From positions 1 through 64,000 of the forward strand of contig JAKABA010000005.1 of NCBI GenBank assembly GCA_021802115.1: DNA of 64,000 nucleotides. The letters run 5' to 3'. The notes below the pieces were generated by a model. That model had not been told where the DNA came from. It searched no databases and worked only from the letters and a program-made list of their open reading frames with translations. Both the position numbers and the translations under genes were made by a program. This stretch comes from a bacterium. GTDB taxonomy: Bacteria > Chloroflexota > Dormibacteria > UBA8260 > Bog-877. Of this stretch, positions 43,729 to 53,453 are shown one piece after another; within the stretch, counting starts at the first letter, position 1; every line of letters begins with the position of its first letter.

Positions 43729-44363
43729 CTCAGGCTGTGACGGCGGACTTGGTGCGCCAACTGCGGGAGCAGACGGGGGCCGGCATCATGGCCTGCAAGC
43801 AGGCCCTGGTGGAGGCCGGCGGCGACTTCGACCGAGCTCGCGACGTGCTCCGCACCAAGGGCCTGGCCTCGGCCGAGAAGCGCAAGGGCCGGGAGACCCG
43901 CGAGGGATTGGTGGACTCCTACATCCATCCCGGAGGCCGGATCGGGGTTCTGCTGGAGGTCAATTGCGAGAGCGACTTCGTCGCCATGACCGACGTCTTC
44001 AAGGCCCTGGTGCACGACCTGGCCCTGCAGGTGGCCAATTCCTCACCGCGCTGGGTGAGGCGTGAGGACGTGCCCCGCGCCGAGCTGGATCGCGAGCGCG
44101 CCATCTACCAGGAGCAGGCCCTGGCGGAAGGGAAGTCGGCCGATCGACTGGAGCAGATCGTCGAGGGCCGCCTGCGCAAGTTCTATGAGACCTTCTGCCT
44201 GTACGATCAGCCGTTCCTCCGCGACGAGAACGGCAAGGCGCGCCGGGTCGAGCAGGTCATCCAGGAGGCGATCTCCACCACTGGCGAGAACATCGGGGTG
44301 GCTCGGTTCACCCGCTACCAGCTGGGTGAGCGGCTTGAGGCTGATGAGCCTGATGGCGCTTGA
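43725..44363 (+). CDS. tsf: Elongation factor Ts
   Basis: The 212-residue nucleotide exchange factor for EF-Tu has the N-terminal UBA-like part ([19 protein letters not shown]) and the TDFVARTDVF-like region, here [15 protein letters not shown]. It is the short, single-core form, as in Thermus and Chloroflexota, rather than the ~280-residue E. coli form. The GTG start overlaps rpsB. Confidence 0.95.
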   Translation: MTQAVTADLVRQLREQTGAGIMACKQALVEAGGDFDRARDVLRTKGLASAEKRKGRETREGLVDSYIHPGGRIGVLLEVNCESDFVAMTDVFKALVHDLALQVANSSPRWVRREDVPRAELDRERAIYQEQALAEGKSADRLEQIVEGRLRKFYETFCLYDQPFLRDENGKARRVEQVIQEAISTTGENIGVARFTRYQLGERLEADEPDGA

Positions 44364-45135
44364 GCCGGCCCCGTCGTCGGGGCCGTACGCAGCTGCCCTA
44401 GAGCGGCCGGTGCCCCGCTTTGGGAGGGTGGTGGTCAAGCTGAGCGGAGAGGCCCTGGTCGGTGACGGTGAGTTCGGGATCGACCCCGAGGTGTTGGACC
44501 AGGTCGCGATTGAGATCAAGGGCGCTCACGAACTGGGGACCCAGATCGCGGTCATGATGGGTGGCGGCAACATATTCCGCGGGCTGGCGGGGGCCCGGCG
44601 GGGTATGAACCGGGTCACCGCCGATCTGATGGGCATGCTCGGAACTGTCATCAACGCCCTGGCCCTCCGCGACGCTCTCGAGGCTCACGGGATGCCGACC
44701 CGGGTCCAGACCGCAATCGAGATGCACCAGGTCGCTGAGCCCTACATCAGGGGTCGCGCCATTCGCCATCTGGAGAAGGGCCGGGTGGTGGTGTTCTGTG
44801 CCGGTTCGGGCAACCCGTTCTTCACCACAGATACGCCCGCCGCGCTCAGGGCGGCTGAAATCGGAGCCGATATCCTGATCAAGGCCACCCGGGTAGACGG
44901 CATCTACAGTGCCGACCCTGAGGTCGACCCCGGTGCCAAGCGGTTCGACACCATCTCGTACATGGACGTCCTCAACCTAGGCCTGCAGGTGATGGACAAC
45001 ACCGCGATCACGCTGTGCATGGACAATCGCCTGCCCCTGCTGGTGCTGGACCTGTTCCGGCCAGGCAATCTGGCGGCGGCGGTGGCGGGCGAGCCGATCG
45101 GAACGCTGGTCACAGAGGACCGCAAACTCAGGTGA
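44344..45135 (+). CDS. pyrH: UMP kinase
   Basis: PyrH phosphorylates UMP to UDP as an allosteric hexamer. [19 protein letters not shown] starts the amino-acid-kinase fold. [13 protein letters not shown] near 65, [15 protein letters not shown] near 87 and [17 protein letters not shown] near 150 are characteristic. The N-terminus has about 25 extra residues. ATG 44344 is chosen after GAGG, and ATG 44353 is also in frame. It overlaps both tsf (20 bases) and frr (GTGA). Confidence 0.95.
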   Translation: MSLMALEPAPSSGPYAAALERPVPRFGRVVVKLSGEALVGDGEFGIDPEVLDQVAIEIKGAHELGTQIAVMMGGGNIFRGLAGARRGMNRVTADLMGMLGTVINALALRDALEAHGMPTRVQTAIEMHQVAEPYIRGRAIRHLEKGRVVVFCAGSGNPFFTTDTPAALRAAEIGADILIKATRVDGIYSADPEVDPGAKRFDTISYMDVLNLGLQVMDNTAITLCMDNRLPLLVLDLFRPGNLAAAVAGEPIGTLVTEDRKLR

Positions 45136-45689
45136 GCGAGGACCTGCTCCGGGCTGCGGAGGGTCGCATGGCCAAGAGCGTGGAGGCGTTCCACCGCGAG
45201 TTGGCGACGATCCGGACCGGCCGGGCCAATCCCTCGCTCATTGAGCACGTCCTGGTGGAGGCCTACGATTCCCATGTCCCGATCAACCAGGTGGCCAGCA
45301 TCTCGGCTCCCGATCCGCACATGATCGTGATCCAGCCCTGGGACAGGAACACCATCCAGGCCATCGAGCGAGCCCTTCAGCGCGGCGAGATGGGGCTCAA
45401 CCCGAGCAACGACGGTCAGCTGATCAGGGTCCCGGTGCCACCGCTCAACGAGGAGCGGCGCAAGGAGTTCGTGCGGATGGTGAAGCAGCGGGCCGAGGAC
45501 GCTCGGGTGGCGATTCGCAACGTCCGCCGTGATGACATGGAGCAGCTGCGGCGCCTGGAACATGATGCGGAGATCTCCGAGGACCAGTCCCAGCGAGCTC
45601 AGGCGCAGCTCCAGAAGGTCACTGATCGCTTCGTGGAGCAGATTGAGGAGGTGGCGCGACGGAAGGAAGCCGAACTCCTGGAGGTGTGA
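45132..45689 (+). CDS. frr: Ribosome recycling factor
   Basis: The 185-residue factor splits post-termination ribosomes with EF-G. The three-helix domain frames a small beta domain, with [20 protein letters not shown] near 31, ITFPPLTEERR-like [19 protein letters not shown] near 104 and [11 protein letters not shown] near 130. The GTG start overlaps the pyrH stop. The next 239 bases to uppS contain no gene that I recognise. Confidence 0.96.
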   Translation: MSEDLLRAAEGRMAKSVEAFHRELATIRTGRANPSLIEHVLVEAYDSHVPINQVASISAPDPHMIVIQPWDRNTIQAIERALQRGEMGLNPSNDGQLIRVPVPPLNEERRKEFVRMVKQRAEDARVAIRNVRRDDMEQLRRLEHDAEISEDQSQRAQAQLQKVTDRFVEQIEEVARRKEAELLEV

Positions 45690-45928
45690 GTGGGCGCCGG
45701 GGCGCGCTGGTCGGCGGCGCGGGGGCGCTCCGGCTCGGGCCAGGGCCGAAGGGCTAATGAGGTCCCCGGCCGGAGCCGCTCGGTCTTCAGCCCCCTGGAC
45801 CCATGCTGGCGGCACCGGGCCTCCCGCCCCAGCGGTCAGGCCCCTGGCCGATGGTCCGCCCTGGCCGGCGCCGGGCTTGACCCCGCTGCTGGCCGTAATC
45901 GAGCCCGGCGTCGGGCCTGAGCTCCACC

Positions 45929-46642
45929 TTGGCTAAGGCACATTCAGCCCTACCGGCCCACATCGGGATCATCATGGACGGCAACGGACGGTGGGCTCGG
46001 CAGCGAGGGCTGCGCCGCAGTGCCGGGCACCGTGCCGGCATTCGCGCGATCCGCCAGGTGATGGCGGCCGCCGACCAGGCGGGCGTTCACTGCCTAACGC
46101 TCTACGCTTTCTCCACCGAGAACTGGTCCCGCCCTCGCTATGAGGTGGCCACCCTCATGCGGCTGTTCGAGGAGACGCTCCAGGAAGAGGTGGACGAGCT
46201 CCACCGCAACGGGGTCAGGATCCGCGTCATCGGGCGCCGCGAACAGCTCTCCACCCGGCTGCGTCGGCTGGTGGCGGAGGCGGAGAGCGTCACCGCCGAG
46301 AACCAGAGCGGAGTGCTCAGCGTTGCCATCAACTACGGGGGGCGAGCCGAGATCGTGGATGCCGTCAAGAGCCTGGCGCACCAGGGTGTGGATCTCACCC
46401 AGGTCGACGAGCACGCGCTCAACGGCGCCCTCTACACGGCGGGGCTGCCCGACCCGGACCTCATCATCCGGACCGCCGGGGAGATGCGCACCAGTAACTT
46501 CCTGATCTGGCAGGCCGCCTACGCCGAGCTCTACGTCACCCAAACGCTCTGGCCCGACTTCGCTGCCGCTGACCTTCGCGCGGCTCTGGCCGAATACGCC
46601 GCCCGGGTTCGCCGATTTGGAGGCATCCCCGATCCGGGGTGA
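45929..46642 (+). CDS. uppS: Undecaprenyl diphosphate synthase (cis-prenyltransferase)
   Basis: The 237-residue enzyme makes the lipid carrier for peptidoglycan. HIGIIMDGNGRWARQRGL near residue 11 has the catalytic Asp and substrate contacts. TLYAFSTENWSRP and the C-terminal DLIIRTAGEMRTSNFLIWQ complete the family pattern (RTSGE is more usual; Ala replaces Ser here). The TTG start at 45929 lacks a clear ribosome binding site. uppS-cdsA-dxr-rseP is a conserved envelope cluster. Confidence 0.94.
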   Translation: MAKAHSALPAHIGIIMDGNGRWARQRGLRRSAGHRAGIRAIRQVMAAADQAGVHCLTLYAFSTENWSRPRYEVATLMRLFEETLQEEVDELHRNGVRIRVIGRREQLSTRLRRLVAEAESVTAENQSGVLSVAINYGGRAEIVDAVKSLAHQGVDLTQVDEHALNGALYTAGLPDPDLIIRTAGEMRTSNFLIWQAAYAELYVTQTLWPDFAAADLRAALAEYAARVRRFGGIPDPG

Positions 46643-46737
46643 GGGATGTTGATCCAGCCCCCACTTGACATTCCGGTGGTGGGGTCGGGCGCGGCCGACG
46701 CAGGCGTGCCCTGGATCGAGGCCGGAGCCGACCTGTC

Positions 46738-47550
46738 ATGAGGCTGGCTGTTCGCACCGCCAGCGGCGTGATCCTGCTGGCGGTGCTGCTGGTGGTGCTC
46801 TTCCTCGGGGTGGGTTTCCTGGCGGCTCTGGTTGGCCTTCTGATCGCCATCGCGCTCTACGAGTACCGTTTGCTTTGGCGTGGCCAGGGCCTTCAGCCAT
46901 CCCTGCTGGTCATGGCCCCGCTGGCGGCCTTCTGGTTGTTCAGGTACGCCTACCCGCAGATCCCGGTGGCATCCGTTGGCCTTTTGGCCGGGGCTCTGGT
47001 CGGGCTCACCATGTCCCTTGGTTGGCAGCCTTCGGATCGGCCCGTGGCCAGGTGGGCGGTTGTCATGGGGGGGGCGGTCTGGCTCGGTTACCTGCCCGGC
47101 TGCGTTCTGCTTCTCTACGTGGCCGCAGGCTCCCCTGGGCGCGCCGTGGCTCTGGTCCTGCTCACGGCGGGGATCTCGATCATGGGTGATACCGGTGCCT
47201 ACCTGGTGGGGTCCTGGATCGGACGCCATCCCTTCTTCCCCCGGATCAGCCCCAAGAAGACCTGGGAGGGCGCGGTGGTGGGTTGGGTGATTCCAACCCT
47301 GGTTGCGGGCACGCTTTTCCCGATGGTGCTACCGAGGCTGAACCACCTTGCGGCCTACGCCATCGCGGCGGCGGCCGCCGCGGCCGCGATCGCCGGCGAT
47401 CTGGCGGAGTCGCAGCTCAAGCGCGAGGTCGGGGTCAAGGACTCAGGTACTCTGATACCTGGTCATGGAGGGATTCTGGATCGGGTCGACAGCCTGCTCT
47501 TCGTGGGAGCCGTGGTGTACTCACTACTGGGGATCGCCCATGCTTTCTGA
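46738..47550 (+). CDS. cdsA: Phosphatidate cytidylyltransferase
   Basis: The 270-residue membrane enzyme makes CDP-diacylglycerol, the branch point of phospholipid synthesis. It has about eight hydrophobic helices. The C-terminal signature spans SQLKREVGVKD and then PGHGGILDRVDS, with the catalytic aspartates. GDTGAYLVGSWIGRHPFFP and SPKKTWEG in the middle are also typical. ATG 46738 lies 95 bases after uppS. Confidence 0.95.
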   Translation: MRLAVRTASGVILLAVLLVVLFLGVGFLAALVGLLIAIALYEYRLLWRGQGLQPSLLVMAPLAAFWLFRYAYPQIPVASVGLLAGALVGLTMSLGWQPSDRPVARWAVVMGGAVWLGYLPGCVLLLYVAAGSPGRAVALVLLTAGISIMGDTGAYLVGSWIGRHPFFPRISPKKTWEGAVVGWVIPTLVAGTLFPMVLPRLNHLAAYAIAAAAAAAAIAGDLAESQLKREVGVKDSGTLIPGHGGILDRVDSLLFVGAVVYSLLGIAHAF

Positions 47551-47579
47551 CCCCTGCCGCCAGCCCAGCCGGGTAGGCT

Positions 47580-47585
47580 TAGAGT
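47580..47585 (+). promoter_or_regulatory. -10-like TAGAGT before dxr
   Basis: TAGAGT is 24 bases upstream of ATG 47610, and GGGAGCGGAG between them serves as the ribosome binding site. It could give dxr-rseP-ispG an extra promoter inside the cluster. No -35 was identified. Confidence 0.3.
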
Positions 47586-47609
47586 GAGTCGGCCCTGGGA
47601 GCGGAGCTG

Positions 47610-48779
47610 ATGCCAAGTCGGGTGGTCCTGATCGGCGCCACCGGCTCGATCGGGCGCCAGGCCATGGACGTGATCACCAGATTTCCTGAGGAGTTTGAAC
47701 TGGTGGGCGCGGTGGTCGGGCGCCGGGCGGATGTCCTGGCGGAGGCTCTTGGCCCATTTCCCTCGGCCCGTGCGGTGGTGGTGGCTCCGGAGGGCCCGGT
47801 TCCTTCCGGGATGGCAGTTGGAGTTGGCGCCGCTTGCGAGTTGGCCAGCCTGCCCGGAGCCGACGTGATCCTGGTCGGCGGCGGAGGGGCGAGCGCGCTG
47901 CTGCCCACCCTGGCGGCCTGCGAGGCCGGTCACCTGGTGGCGGTGGCGACCAAGGAGGTGCTGGTCATGGCGGGTGAGCTGGTCACCCGGACCGCCCGCG
48001 ACCACGGCGCCCGCATCATCCCCGTCGACAGCGAGCACAGTGCCATCTGGCAGTGTCTGCGGGGCGAGGATCCCGGGAGCGTGGCTCGCCTCATCCTCAC
48101 TGCCAGTGGGGGGCCCTTTCGGACCACTCCCTTGGAGCAGATGGCGCTGGCCACTCCGGAGCAGGCTCTCGCTCACCCCAATTGGCGAATGGGGCCGAAG
48201 GTCACCATCGACAGCGCGACCATGATGAACAAGGGGCTGGAGGTGATCGAGGCGCACTTCCTCTTCGGCGTACCCTACTCCCGGATCGATGTCGTGATCC
48301 ATCCTCAGAGCGCGATTCATTCCGCCGTCGAGTTTTGCGACGGCACCATCATCGCCCAGATGGGGGTGCCCGATATGCGTGGCCCGATCGCCCTGGCGAT
48401 GGCGGACGGGTGTCGCCTGCCGGGGGTCCTGCCCCCATTGAACCTGGCCCAAGTCGGCCGTCTGGATTTTGAGGCCGCCGACCTCACCCGTTTTCCCGCG
48501 CTCCGGGTGGCCCGCGAGGCTGGCATGGGTGGGGGGGCACTGCCCGCCGTAATGAATGCTGCCAACGAGGTTGCCGTAGCGGCGTTCCTCGAGGGCACCA
48601 TCCAGTTTGGCGCCATCGCGGGCCTGGTGGAGTCGGTGGTCCGGGACTTTGTCCCCCCGGCCGAGCTCGACCTGAAGGCGGTTCTGGAAGCCGATCGCTG
48701 GGGCCGGGAAGCCGCCCTGGCAGCGGTGGGGGAGCTGGCTCGGGGCCGGCTCGTGCCACCGCCGGTGGTCGCGAGGTGA
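47610..48779 (+). CDS. dxr: 1-deoxy-D-xylulose 5-phosphate reductoisomerase
   Basis: The 389-residue NADPH enzyme commits carbon to the MEP isoprenoid pathway. LIGATGSIGRQAMDVI is the dinucleotide motif. PVDSEHSAIWQCL near 135 holds the metal-binding Asp and Glu, with LTASGGPFRTTPLEQM near 165 and HPNWRMGPKVTIDSATMMNK near 190. FGVPYSRIDVVIHPQS is the flexible-loop segment. It shares its operon with ispG of the same pathway and overlaps rseP as GTGA. Confidence 0.96.
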   Translation: MPSRVVLIGATGSIGRQAMDVITRFPEEFELVGAVVGRRADVLAEALGPFPSARAVVVAPEGPVPSGMAVGVGAACELASLPGADVILVGGGGASALLPTLAACEAGHLVAVATKEVLVMAGELVTRTARDHGARIIPVDSEHSAIWQCLRGEDPGSVARLILTASGGPFRTTPLEQMALATPEQALAHPNWRMGPKVTIDSATMMNKGLEVIEAHFLFGVPYSRIDVVIHPQSAIHSAVEFCDGTIIAQMGVPDMRGPIALAMADGCRLPGVLPPLNLAQVGRLDFEAADLTRFPALRVAREAGMGGGALPAVMNAANEVAVAAFLEGTIQFGAIAGLVESVVRDFVPPAELDLKAVLEADRWGREAALAAVGELARGRLVPPPVVAR

Positions 48780-50026
48780 CTGGCTTCGCTCTGACCTGGC
48801 AAACGGTGGGTGGCATCATCCTGATGCTGGTGCTGGTGGTCTCCATTCACGAGTTCGGCCACTTCCTGGTGGCCAAGCGGGCGGGCATCCAGGTCGACGA
48901 ATTCTCCATCGGATTCGGGCCCAGGCTGCTCCGGTGGAAGCCCGGGGAGACCACCTACTCACTGCGCCTGCTGCCACTGGGAGGCTATGTCCGGATGGCC
49001 GGGATGACCGGCATGGAGAAGCCCGAGGAGAGCGGTGGCGAGCGGGCATTCATCAGGGCCAGCTCCGGACGGCGCGCGGCTGTCCTGGCCGCTGGCGGTC
49101 TCATGAATCTGCTTCTGGCCGGAGCGATCTTCTCTGGCATCGCGGCCTTCGGAGGCCCGGCTCCGCAGACTCAGAGGGGGGGAGGCATGGCCGCCGCTGG
49201 GGTTCCCAACGGCTACCAGCTGGTCGGCGTTGCCGGCGAGCGAACCACCTCTCTGACCAGGATCCGTGACCTGATCCAGGCCGACAGGGGCGATCCCCTG
49301 CAGGTGTCCGTGCAACCCTGGGGCGGTGCTCGAGTGCGCTCGTACACGGTGATCCCGCAACTGCACTGGGTGGGGCAGACGGCCTCATCCAAGATCCCGG
49401 TGGAGGCCGAGATTGTGGCCATCAACGGGCAGCCGGTGCCGCACGCCGACCCCAGCACCATGGCCAGGCTCTTCGCCGGCACTGCGCCGCTGTCGGTCAC
49501 CTACCTGGCCCGCACCAAGCGGGTCACGGTTGCGGTGCCACGCGCCGACTTCCAGGTGGAGTGGCTGGTGGGCTATCTGGGCTCCGCGGGCAACCCGTTG
49601 CTGACATCCCTCGGAGGTCCGCCGCTGCCCTGGTACCGGGCGCTCGCGGTGGGCTTCTATGCCGTGCCCACTCAGATCGGGGCAACCTTTGTGAACCTGT
49701 GGACCCTGATCTCGCCGCACCACAATCCCAACCTCAGGCTCACGGGGCCGGTGGGCATCGCCTACGAGACCTCGATCGCCACCCAGATATCCGCCTCGGT
49801 GTACCTCACCCTGATGGCGCTGATCAGCCTCAACCTGGGCCTCTTCAACCTGCTTCCAATCCCGTTCCTGGATGGCGGCCGGCTGGCGTTCGTGGTCCTG
49901 GAGTGGATCCGGCGACGGCGGGTCAACCCCCAGCTGGAAGCGGCGGTTCACGCGGTTGGGTTAGCCTTGATAGTGATGCTCTTCATATATGTGACCTTCG
50001 GCGACGTCACCCACCTGACCCGATGA
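48776..50026 (+). CDS. rseP: Site-2 zinc metalloprotease RseP/RasP
   Basis: The 416-residue intramembrane protease cleaves anti-sigma factors and signal-peptide remnants. HEFGH near residue 22 provides two zinc ligands. LPLGGYVRMAGM is the family membrane-associated loop. A single PDZ-like region lies between about 125 and 260. The third ligand motif NLLPIPFLDGGRL is near 360. Four hydrophobic helices are visible. It lies between dxr and ispG with four-base overlaps at both ends. Confidence 0.95.
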   Translation: MTGFALTWQTVGGIILMLVLVVSIHEFGHFLVAKRAGIQVDEFSIGFGPRLLRWKPGETTYSLRLLPLGGYVRMAGMTGMEKPEESGGERAFIRASSGRRAAVLAAGGLMNLLLAGAIFSGIAAFGGPAPQTQRGGGMAAAGVPNGYQLVGVAGERTTSLTRIRDLIQADRGDPLQVSVQPWGGARVRSYTVIPQLHWVGQTASSKIPVEAEIVAINGQPVPHADPSTMARLFAGTAPLSVTYLARTKRVTVAVPRADFQVEWLVGYLGSAGNPLLTSLGGPPLPWYRALAVGFYAVPTQIGATFVNLWTLISPHHNPNLRLTGPVGIAYETSIATQISASVYLTLMALISLNLGLFNLLPIPFLDGGRLAFVVLEWIRRRRVNPQLEAAVHAVGLALIVMLFIYVTFGDVTHLTR

Positions 50027-51153
50027 TCGAGCGCCGCCGGACCCGTCCCATCAAGGTCGGCTCAGTCGTGATCGGTGGCGCCGCCCCGATCAGCGTGCAG
50101 ACCATGACCAAGACTCCCACCGAGGATGCCCGGGCCACCCTGGAGCAGATCAGTCGCGCCGCCGATGCCGGTGCCGACATCATCCGGGTCACCTGTGACA
50201 CGGAGGAGGCTGGGGAGTCACTCAAGGAGATCGTGAAGGGGAGCCGGCTTCCGATCGTGGCTGACATCCACTACGACGCGCCCCTCGCCCTCATGGCTCT
50301 CGATGCCGGGATTCAGTGCCTGCGTCTCAACCCGGGCAACATCCGGCAGCCGGAGAAGGTGGCTGAGATCGCCCGACGCTGCCAGGAACTCGGGGTGCCG
50401 ATCCGGATCGGGGTCAACGCCGGCAGTCTCCCCGACCGCAAGAGTCTCGAGCGCGGGCGGGGCCAGGGGGGGCCCGACGATGTCGCCCAGCGGATGGTGG
50501 ATGCGGCGATGGGGCACATCAAGATCCTGGAGCATCTGGGCTTCCAGGACATCAAGGTGAGCCTCAAGGCCAGCGACGTGCTCACCAACATCGCCGCCAA
50601 CCGGCTCTTCGCCAGTCTTCCCAACCGATATCCGCTGCACTTGGGGCTGACCGAGGCGGGGCCCACCGCCACCGGCGCTCTCAAGAGCGCGATGGGCATT
50701 GGGATCCTGCTCGCCGAGGGGATTGGCGATACCATCCGGGTTTCGCTGGTGGACCAGCCCGAGGTGGAGGTCAAGGTGGCGCGGCAGATTCTTGCCAACC
50801 TCCAGGAGAAGGCCACCGGACCCAATCTGATCGCCTGCCCAACCTGCGGACGGCTCGAGATCGACATGATGCCGATGGTGGCGCGGGTGGAGACGGCCCT
50901 GCAGCGGGTGAAGCGGCCGATCACAGTCTCGGTGATGGGATGCGTCGTGAACGGGCCGGGCGAGGGGATGCACGCTGACATCGGCATCGCCGGCGGCAAG
51001 CAGAAGGGGATTCTCTACCGAAAAGGGAAGGTCATCTCGACCATGCCCGAGAGCGAGCTGGTGGACTCGCTGGTCCGTGAGCTGGACCGGATCGCCGACG
51101 AGGACCGCGATCTGATCGCGGCTGGGCAGGAGCTCCCGACCGGAATCCCCTGA
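50023..51153 (+). CDS. ispG: 4-hydroxy-3-methylbut-2-enyl-diphosphate synthase (GcpE)
   Basis: The 376-residue iron-sulfur enzyme performs the penultimate MEP-pathway step. The N-terminal barrel has IGGAAPISVQTMTKTPTED and VADIHYDAPLAL. The cluster cysteines are in LIACPTCGRLEID near 275 and SVMGCVVNGPGEGM near 310, where the conserved Glu is also seen. ATG 50023 overlaps the rseP stop as ATGA. The following 280 bases to 51434 hold no recognisable gene. Confidence 0.96.
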   Translation: MIERRRTRPIKVGSVVIGGAAPISVQTMTKTPTEDARATLEQISRAADAGADIIRVTCDTEEAGESLKEIVKGSRLPIVADIHYDAPLALMALDAGIQCLRLNPGNIRQPEKVAEIARRCQELGVPIRIGVNAGSLPDRKSLERGRGQGGPDDVAQRMVDAAMGHIKILEHLGFQDIKVSLKASDVLTNIAANRLFASLPNRYPLHLGLTEAGPTATGALKSAMGIGILLAEGIGDTIRVSLVDQPEVEVKVARQILANLQEKATGPNLIACPTCGRLEIDMMPMVARVETALQRVKRPITVSVMGCVVNGPGEGMHADIGIAGGKQKGILYRKGKVISTMPESELVDSLVRELDRIADEDRDLIAAGQELPTGIP

Positions 51154-51433
51154 GGCGCCGGGCAGCCCAGGTCCCCGGGCGATGCGCGTAGTGGCAATTT
51201 AACGCGCGCTGCGCCGAGTGGTCGGCGTTGCTTCGCAAGGGCAAGATGTAACCGTGGCGATCGGGCTTGGCAAGTCGAGGTGGTCGAACCAGATGATGCC
51301 ATCAGGTGACCGCGACGGTGCCCAGCCGGTGAGCTTGGGCTCAACAGTTGCGGATCTACGATCACGGGCCGGTGGGATCACGCTGGGAGGATCCCTGCGT
51401 CGGGCTCGGGACCAGATGTTTCGGGACCAACCG

Positions 51434-52219
51434 TTAGCTCAGGGCGAGCGATGCCTGCAGGCGGGACCGCGGACTCTTGTCGTCGCCGCGACAAGCCGCG
51501 GCGAACGCCGCAAAGAGCTGCCGGGCGAACAGGTGGTCCGTGTAGAGTTCCTCCGGGTGGAATTGGACCGCCACGGTCCAGGACCCATCGACGGCCTCAA
51601 CCCCCTCGATTAGACCGTCGTCGGCGCGTGCGCTCACCCGCAGACCGGGGGCGAGGACGTCGATCCCCTGATGGTGAAGGCTGTTGACCCGCAAGTCGGA
51701 GCCCCCAAAAATCTCCGCCAGCCTCGAGCCGGCTTCGATGTGGAGTCCGTGGGTCAGGCGGTCGCGCGTTCCCTGGCGGGGGTGGCCATCTCCCTCTGGC
51801 CGTTGGCTGGGGAGGTCCTGGACAAGAGTTCCCCCCAGGCCGACGTTCAAGACCTGCAGGCCTCGACAGATCCCCAGCACGGGCACCCTCGTCTGGCGGG
51901 CCCAATCGAGCAACTGGAACTCCAAATCGTCCAGCCGCTGATCCCACTCCGAGGTGGGATGGGGTGCGGCTCCGTAGCGACCCGGCTCGACGTCCACGCC
52001 GCCGGGGAGTAGCAGCCCGTCGGCCCAATCGAGGTTGACCGGCAGCGGGGCCCCCAACGGAATCAAAATCGGAGTGGTATGAGCCTCCTGGAGAGCCTCG
52101 ATGTAGGCGCTGTTCAGGCTCTGGATGGGCAGTCCACCCTCGGTGTCAGGGTCGTCTCGGTAGCTGGAGTGCATCGGCACCAGCACCAGGGGGGCTGAGC
52201 CGTTGGCGGGTTCGCTCAC
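51434..52219 (-). CDS. Class I glutamine amidotransferase (PuuD-like gamma-glutamyl hydrolase)
   Basis: The 261-residue protein belongs to the peptidase C26 group that cleaves gamma-glutamyl bonds. LLLPGGVDVEPGRYG near 71, the nucleophile elbow VLGICRGLQVLNVGLGG (Cys near 118) and VQFHPEELY near 220 (His and Glu) form the catalytic triad. NSLHHQGIDVLAPGL is also typical. The substrate could be gamma-glutamyl-GABA or another gamma-glutamyl amine. The GTG start overlaps the stop of the upstream aminotransferase, so the two probably act together. Confidence 0.88.
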   Translation of the reverse strand: MSEPANGSAPLVLVPMHSSYRDDPDTEGGLPIQSLNSAYIEALQEAHTTPILIPLGAPLPVNLDWADGLLLPGGVDVEPGRYGAAPHPTSEWDQRLDDLEFQLLDWARQTRVPVLGICRGLQVLNVGLGGTLVQDLPSQRPEGDGHPRQGTRDRLTHGLHIEAGSRLAEIFGGSDLRVNSLHHQGIDVLAPGLRVSARADDGLIEGVEAVDGSWTVAVQFHPEELYTDHLFARQLFAAFAAACRGDDKSPRSRLQASLALS

Positions 52220-53403
52220 AGCACCGCGCTGGGCGTGGCCGCCCCGACAAACCGGGCGATCCGGACCAGCGCCTCTTGGATGTCGGGCAGCCCCGCCGTG
52301 TAGGCAAGCCGGATGTAGCCGCGGCCAGCGTCCCCGAAGGCCTCGCCGGCTAGCACCGCCACCCCGGCCTCCCGCAGCAGGCGGTCAGCCATCTCGCGGC
52401 TGCTGAGGCCAGTTCCTTGAACGTTCGGGAAGGCATAGAACGACGCCTCCGGAAGCAGGCAGCTGATGCCCGGGATCTGGTTCAGGCCAGCAACCAAGGT
52501 GTCACGTCGGCGCCGAAATTCGGAGACCATCTTCTGCACCGAGATCTCGGAGGCCTCTGCCTCCAGCGCCTCGATGGCGGCCAGCTGGGTGAACGCGGCG
52601 GCGCAGGAGCTGGTGTTGATCAGGAGAGTCTCCATGTGCTTGGCCAGCTCGCGCGGCATCACGCCATAGCCCAGCCGCCAGCCGCACATCGCATAGGTCT
52701 TGGAGAGGCCATCGAGCACGATCGTGCGCTCCGCCATCCCAGGACGGGACCAGATCGGCCGGGGCAGGTCGCCAAAGCAGATCCGGGAGTAGATCTCGTC
52801 GCTCAGCACCAGCAGGTCATGCTTGATGGCGAGTTCCGCGAGGCGGTCCAGGTCGGCGGCGGGGATCACCCCTCCGGTCGGGTTCTGCGGGGAGTTGATG
52901 ATCACCATCCTGGTCCGGGGCGACAGCAGGGACTCGAACTCGTCCATGTCCATCCCGAAGCCGCGCTCCTCATGCAGAGCGATGGGGCGAGCGACCGCAC
53001 CCACAAAATCGGTCAAGGAGCGGTAGACCGGGTAACCGGGATCGGGGAGGATGACCTCGTCACCCTCCTCCACACAGCTGAGCAGGGCGAAGTGGAGGAT
53101 GTTCTTTGACCCAGGCACCACCACGACCTGATCCGCTGCCACCGGGACTCCGCCGCGGCGGGCCATGCTGGCGGCGATGGCCTCTCGGACTTGCGGCAGT
53201 CCCGCCGCGGGGGTGTAGTGGGTGGCTCCGGACTTCATGGCGGCGTAGGCCGCCTCCATGATGTTCGAAGGCGTGTCGAAGTCGGGCTCTCCGATCTCAA
53301 GATGGATGACCGACTTTCCGGTCGCCTCCAGCTTGCGAGCCTGGGCTAGGACCTCAAAGGCACTCTCCGTTCCGAGGCGGTTCATTCGACTGGCGAAGCG
53401 CAC
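52216..53403 (-). CDS. Class I/II PLP-dependent aminotransferase (AspC-like)
   Basis: The 395-residue fold-type I aminotransferase shows LEIGEPDFDTP near 36, HYTPAAGLPQVREAI near 62, NSPQNPTGGVI near 168, LSDEIYSRICF, the PLP lysine in LDGLSKTYAMCGWRLGYG near 230, and the substrate arginine in GRGYIRLAYT. GTG 53403 follows GGGAGG by five bases and aligns with the usual start, whereas TTG 53436 gives a longer form. The amino acid specificity cannot be told. It is translationally coupled to the amidotransferase gene. Confidence 0.9.
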   Translation of the reverse strand: MRFASRMNRLGTESAFEVLAQARKLEATGKSVIHLEIGEPDFDTPSNIMEAAYAAMKSGATHYTPAAGLPQVREAIAASMARRGGVPVAADQVVVVPGSKNILHFALLSCVEEGDEVILPDPGYPVYRSLTDFVGAVARPIALHEERGFGMDMDEFESLLSPRTRMVIINSPQNPTGGVIPAADLDRLAELAIKHDLLVLSDEIYSRICFGDLPRPIWSRPGMAERTIVLDGLSKTYAMCGWRLGYGVMPRELAKHMETLLINTSSCAAAFTQLAAIEALEAEASEISVQKMVSEFRRRRDTLVAGLNQIPGISCLLPEASFYAFPNVQGTGLSSREMADRLLREAGVAVLAGEAFGDAGRGYIRLAYTAGLPDIQEALVRIARFVGAATPSAVL

Positions 53404-53453
53404 ATTACCCTCCCGACCGGCCATTCCCTCTTCCAAGTGGGGGAACGCTCGGT

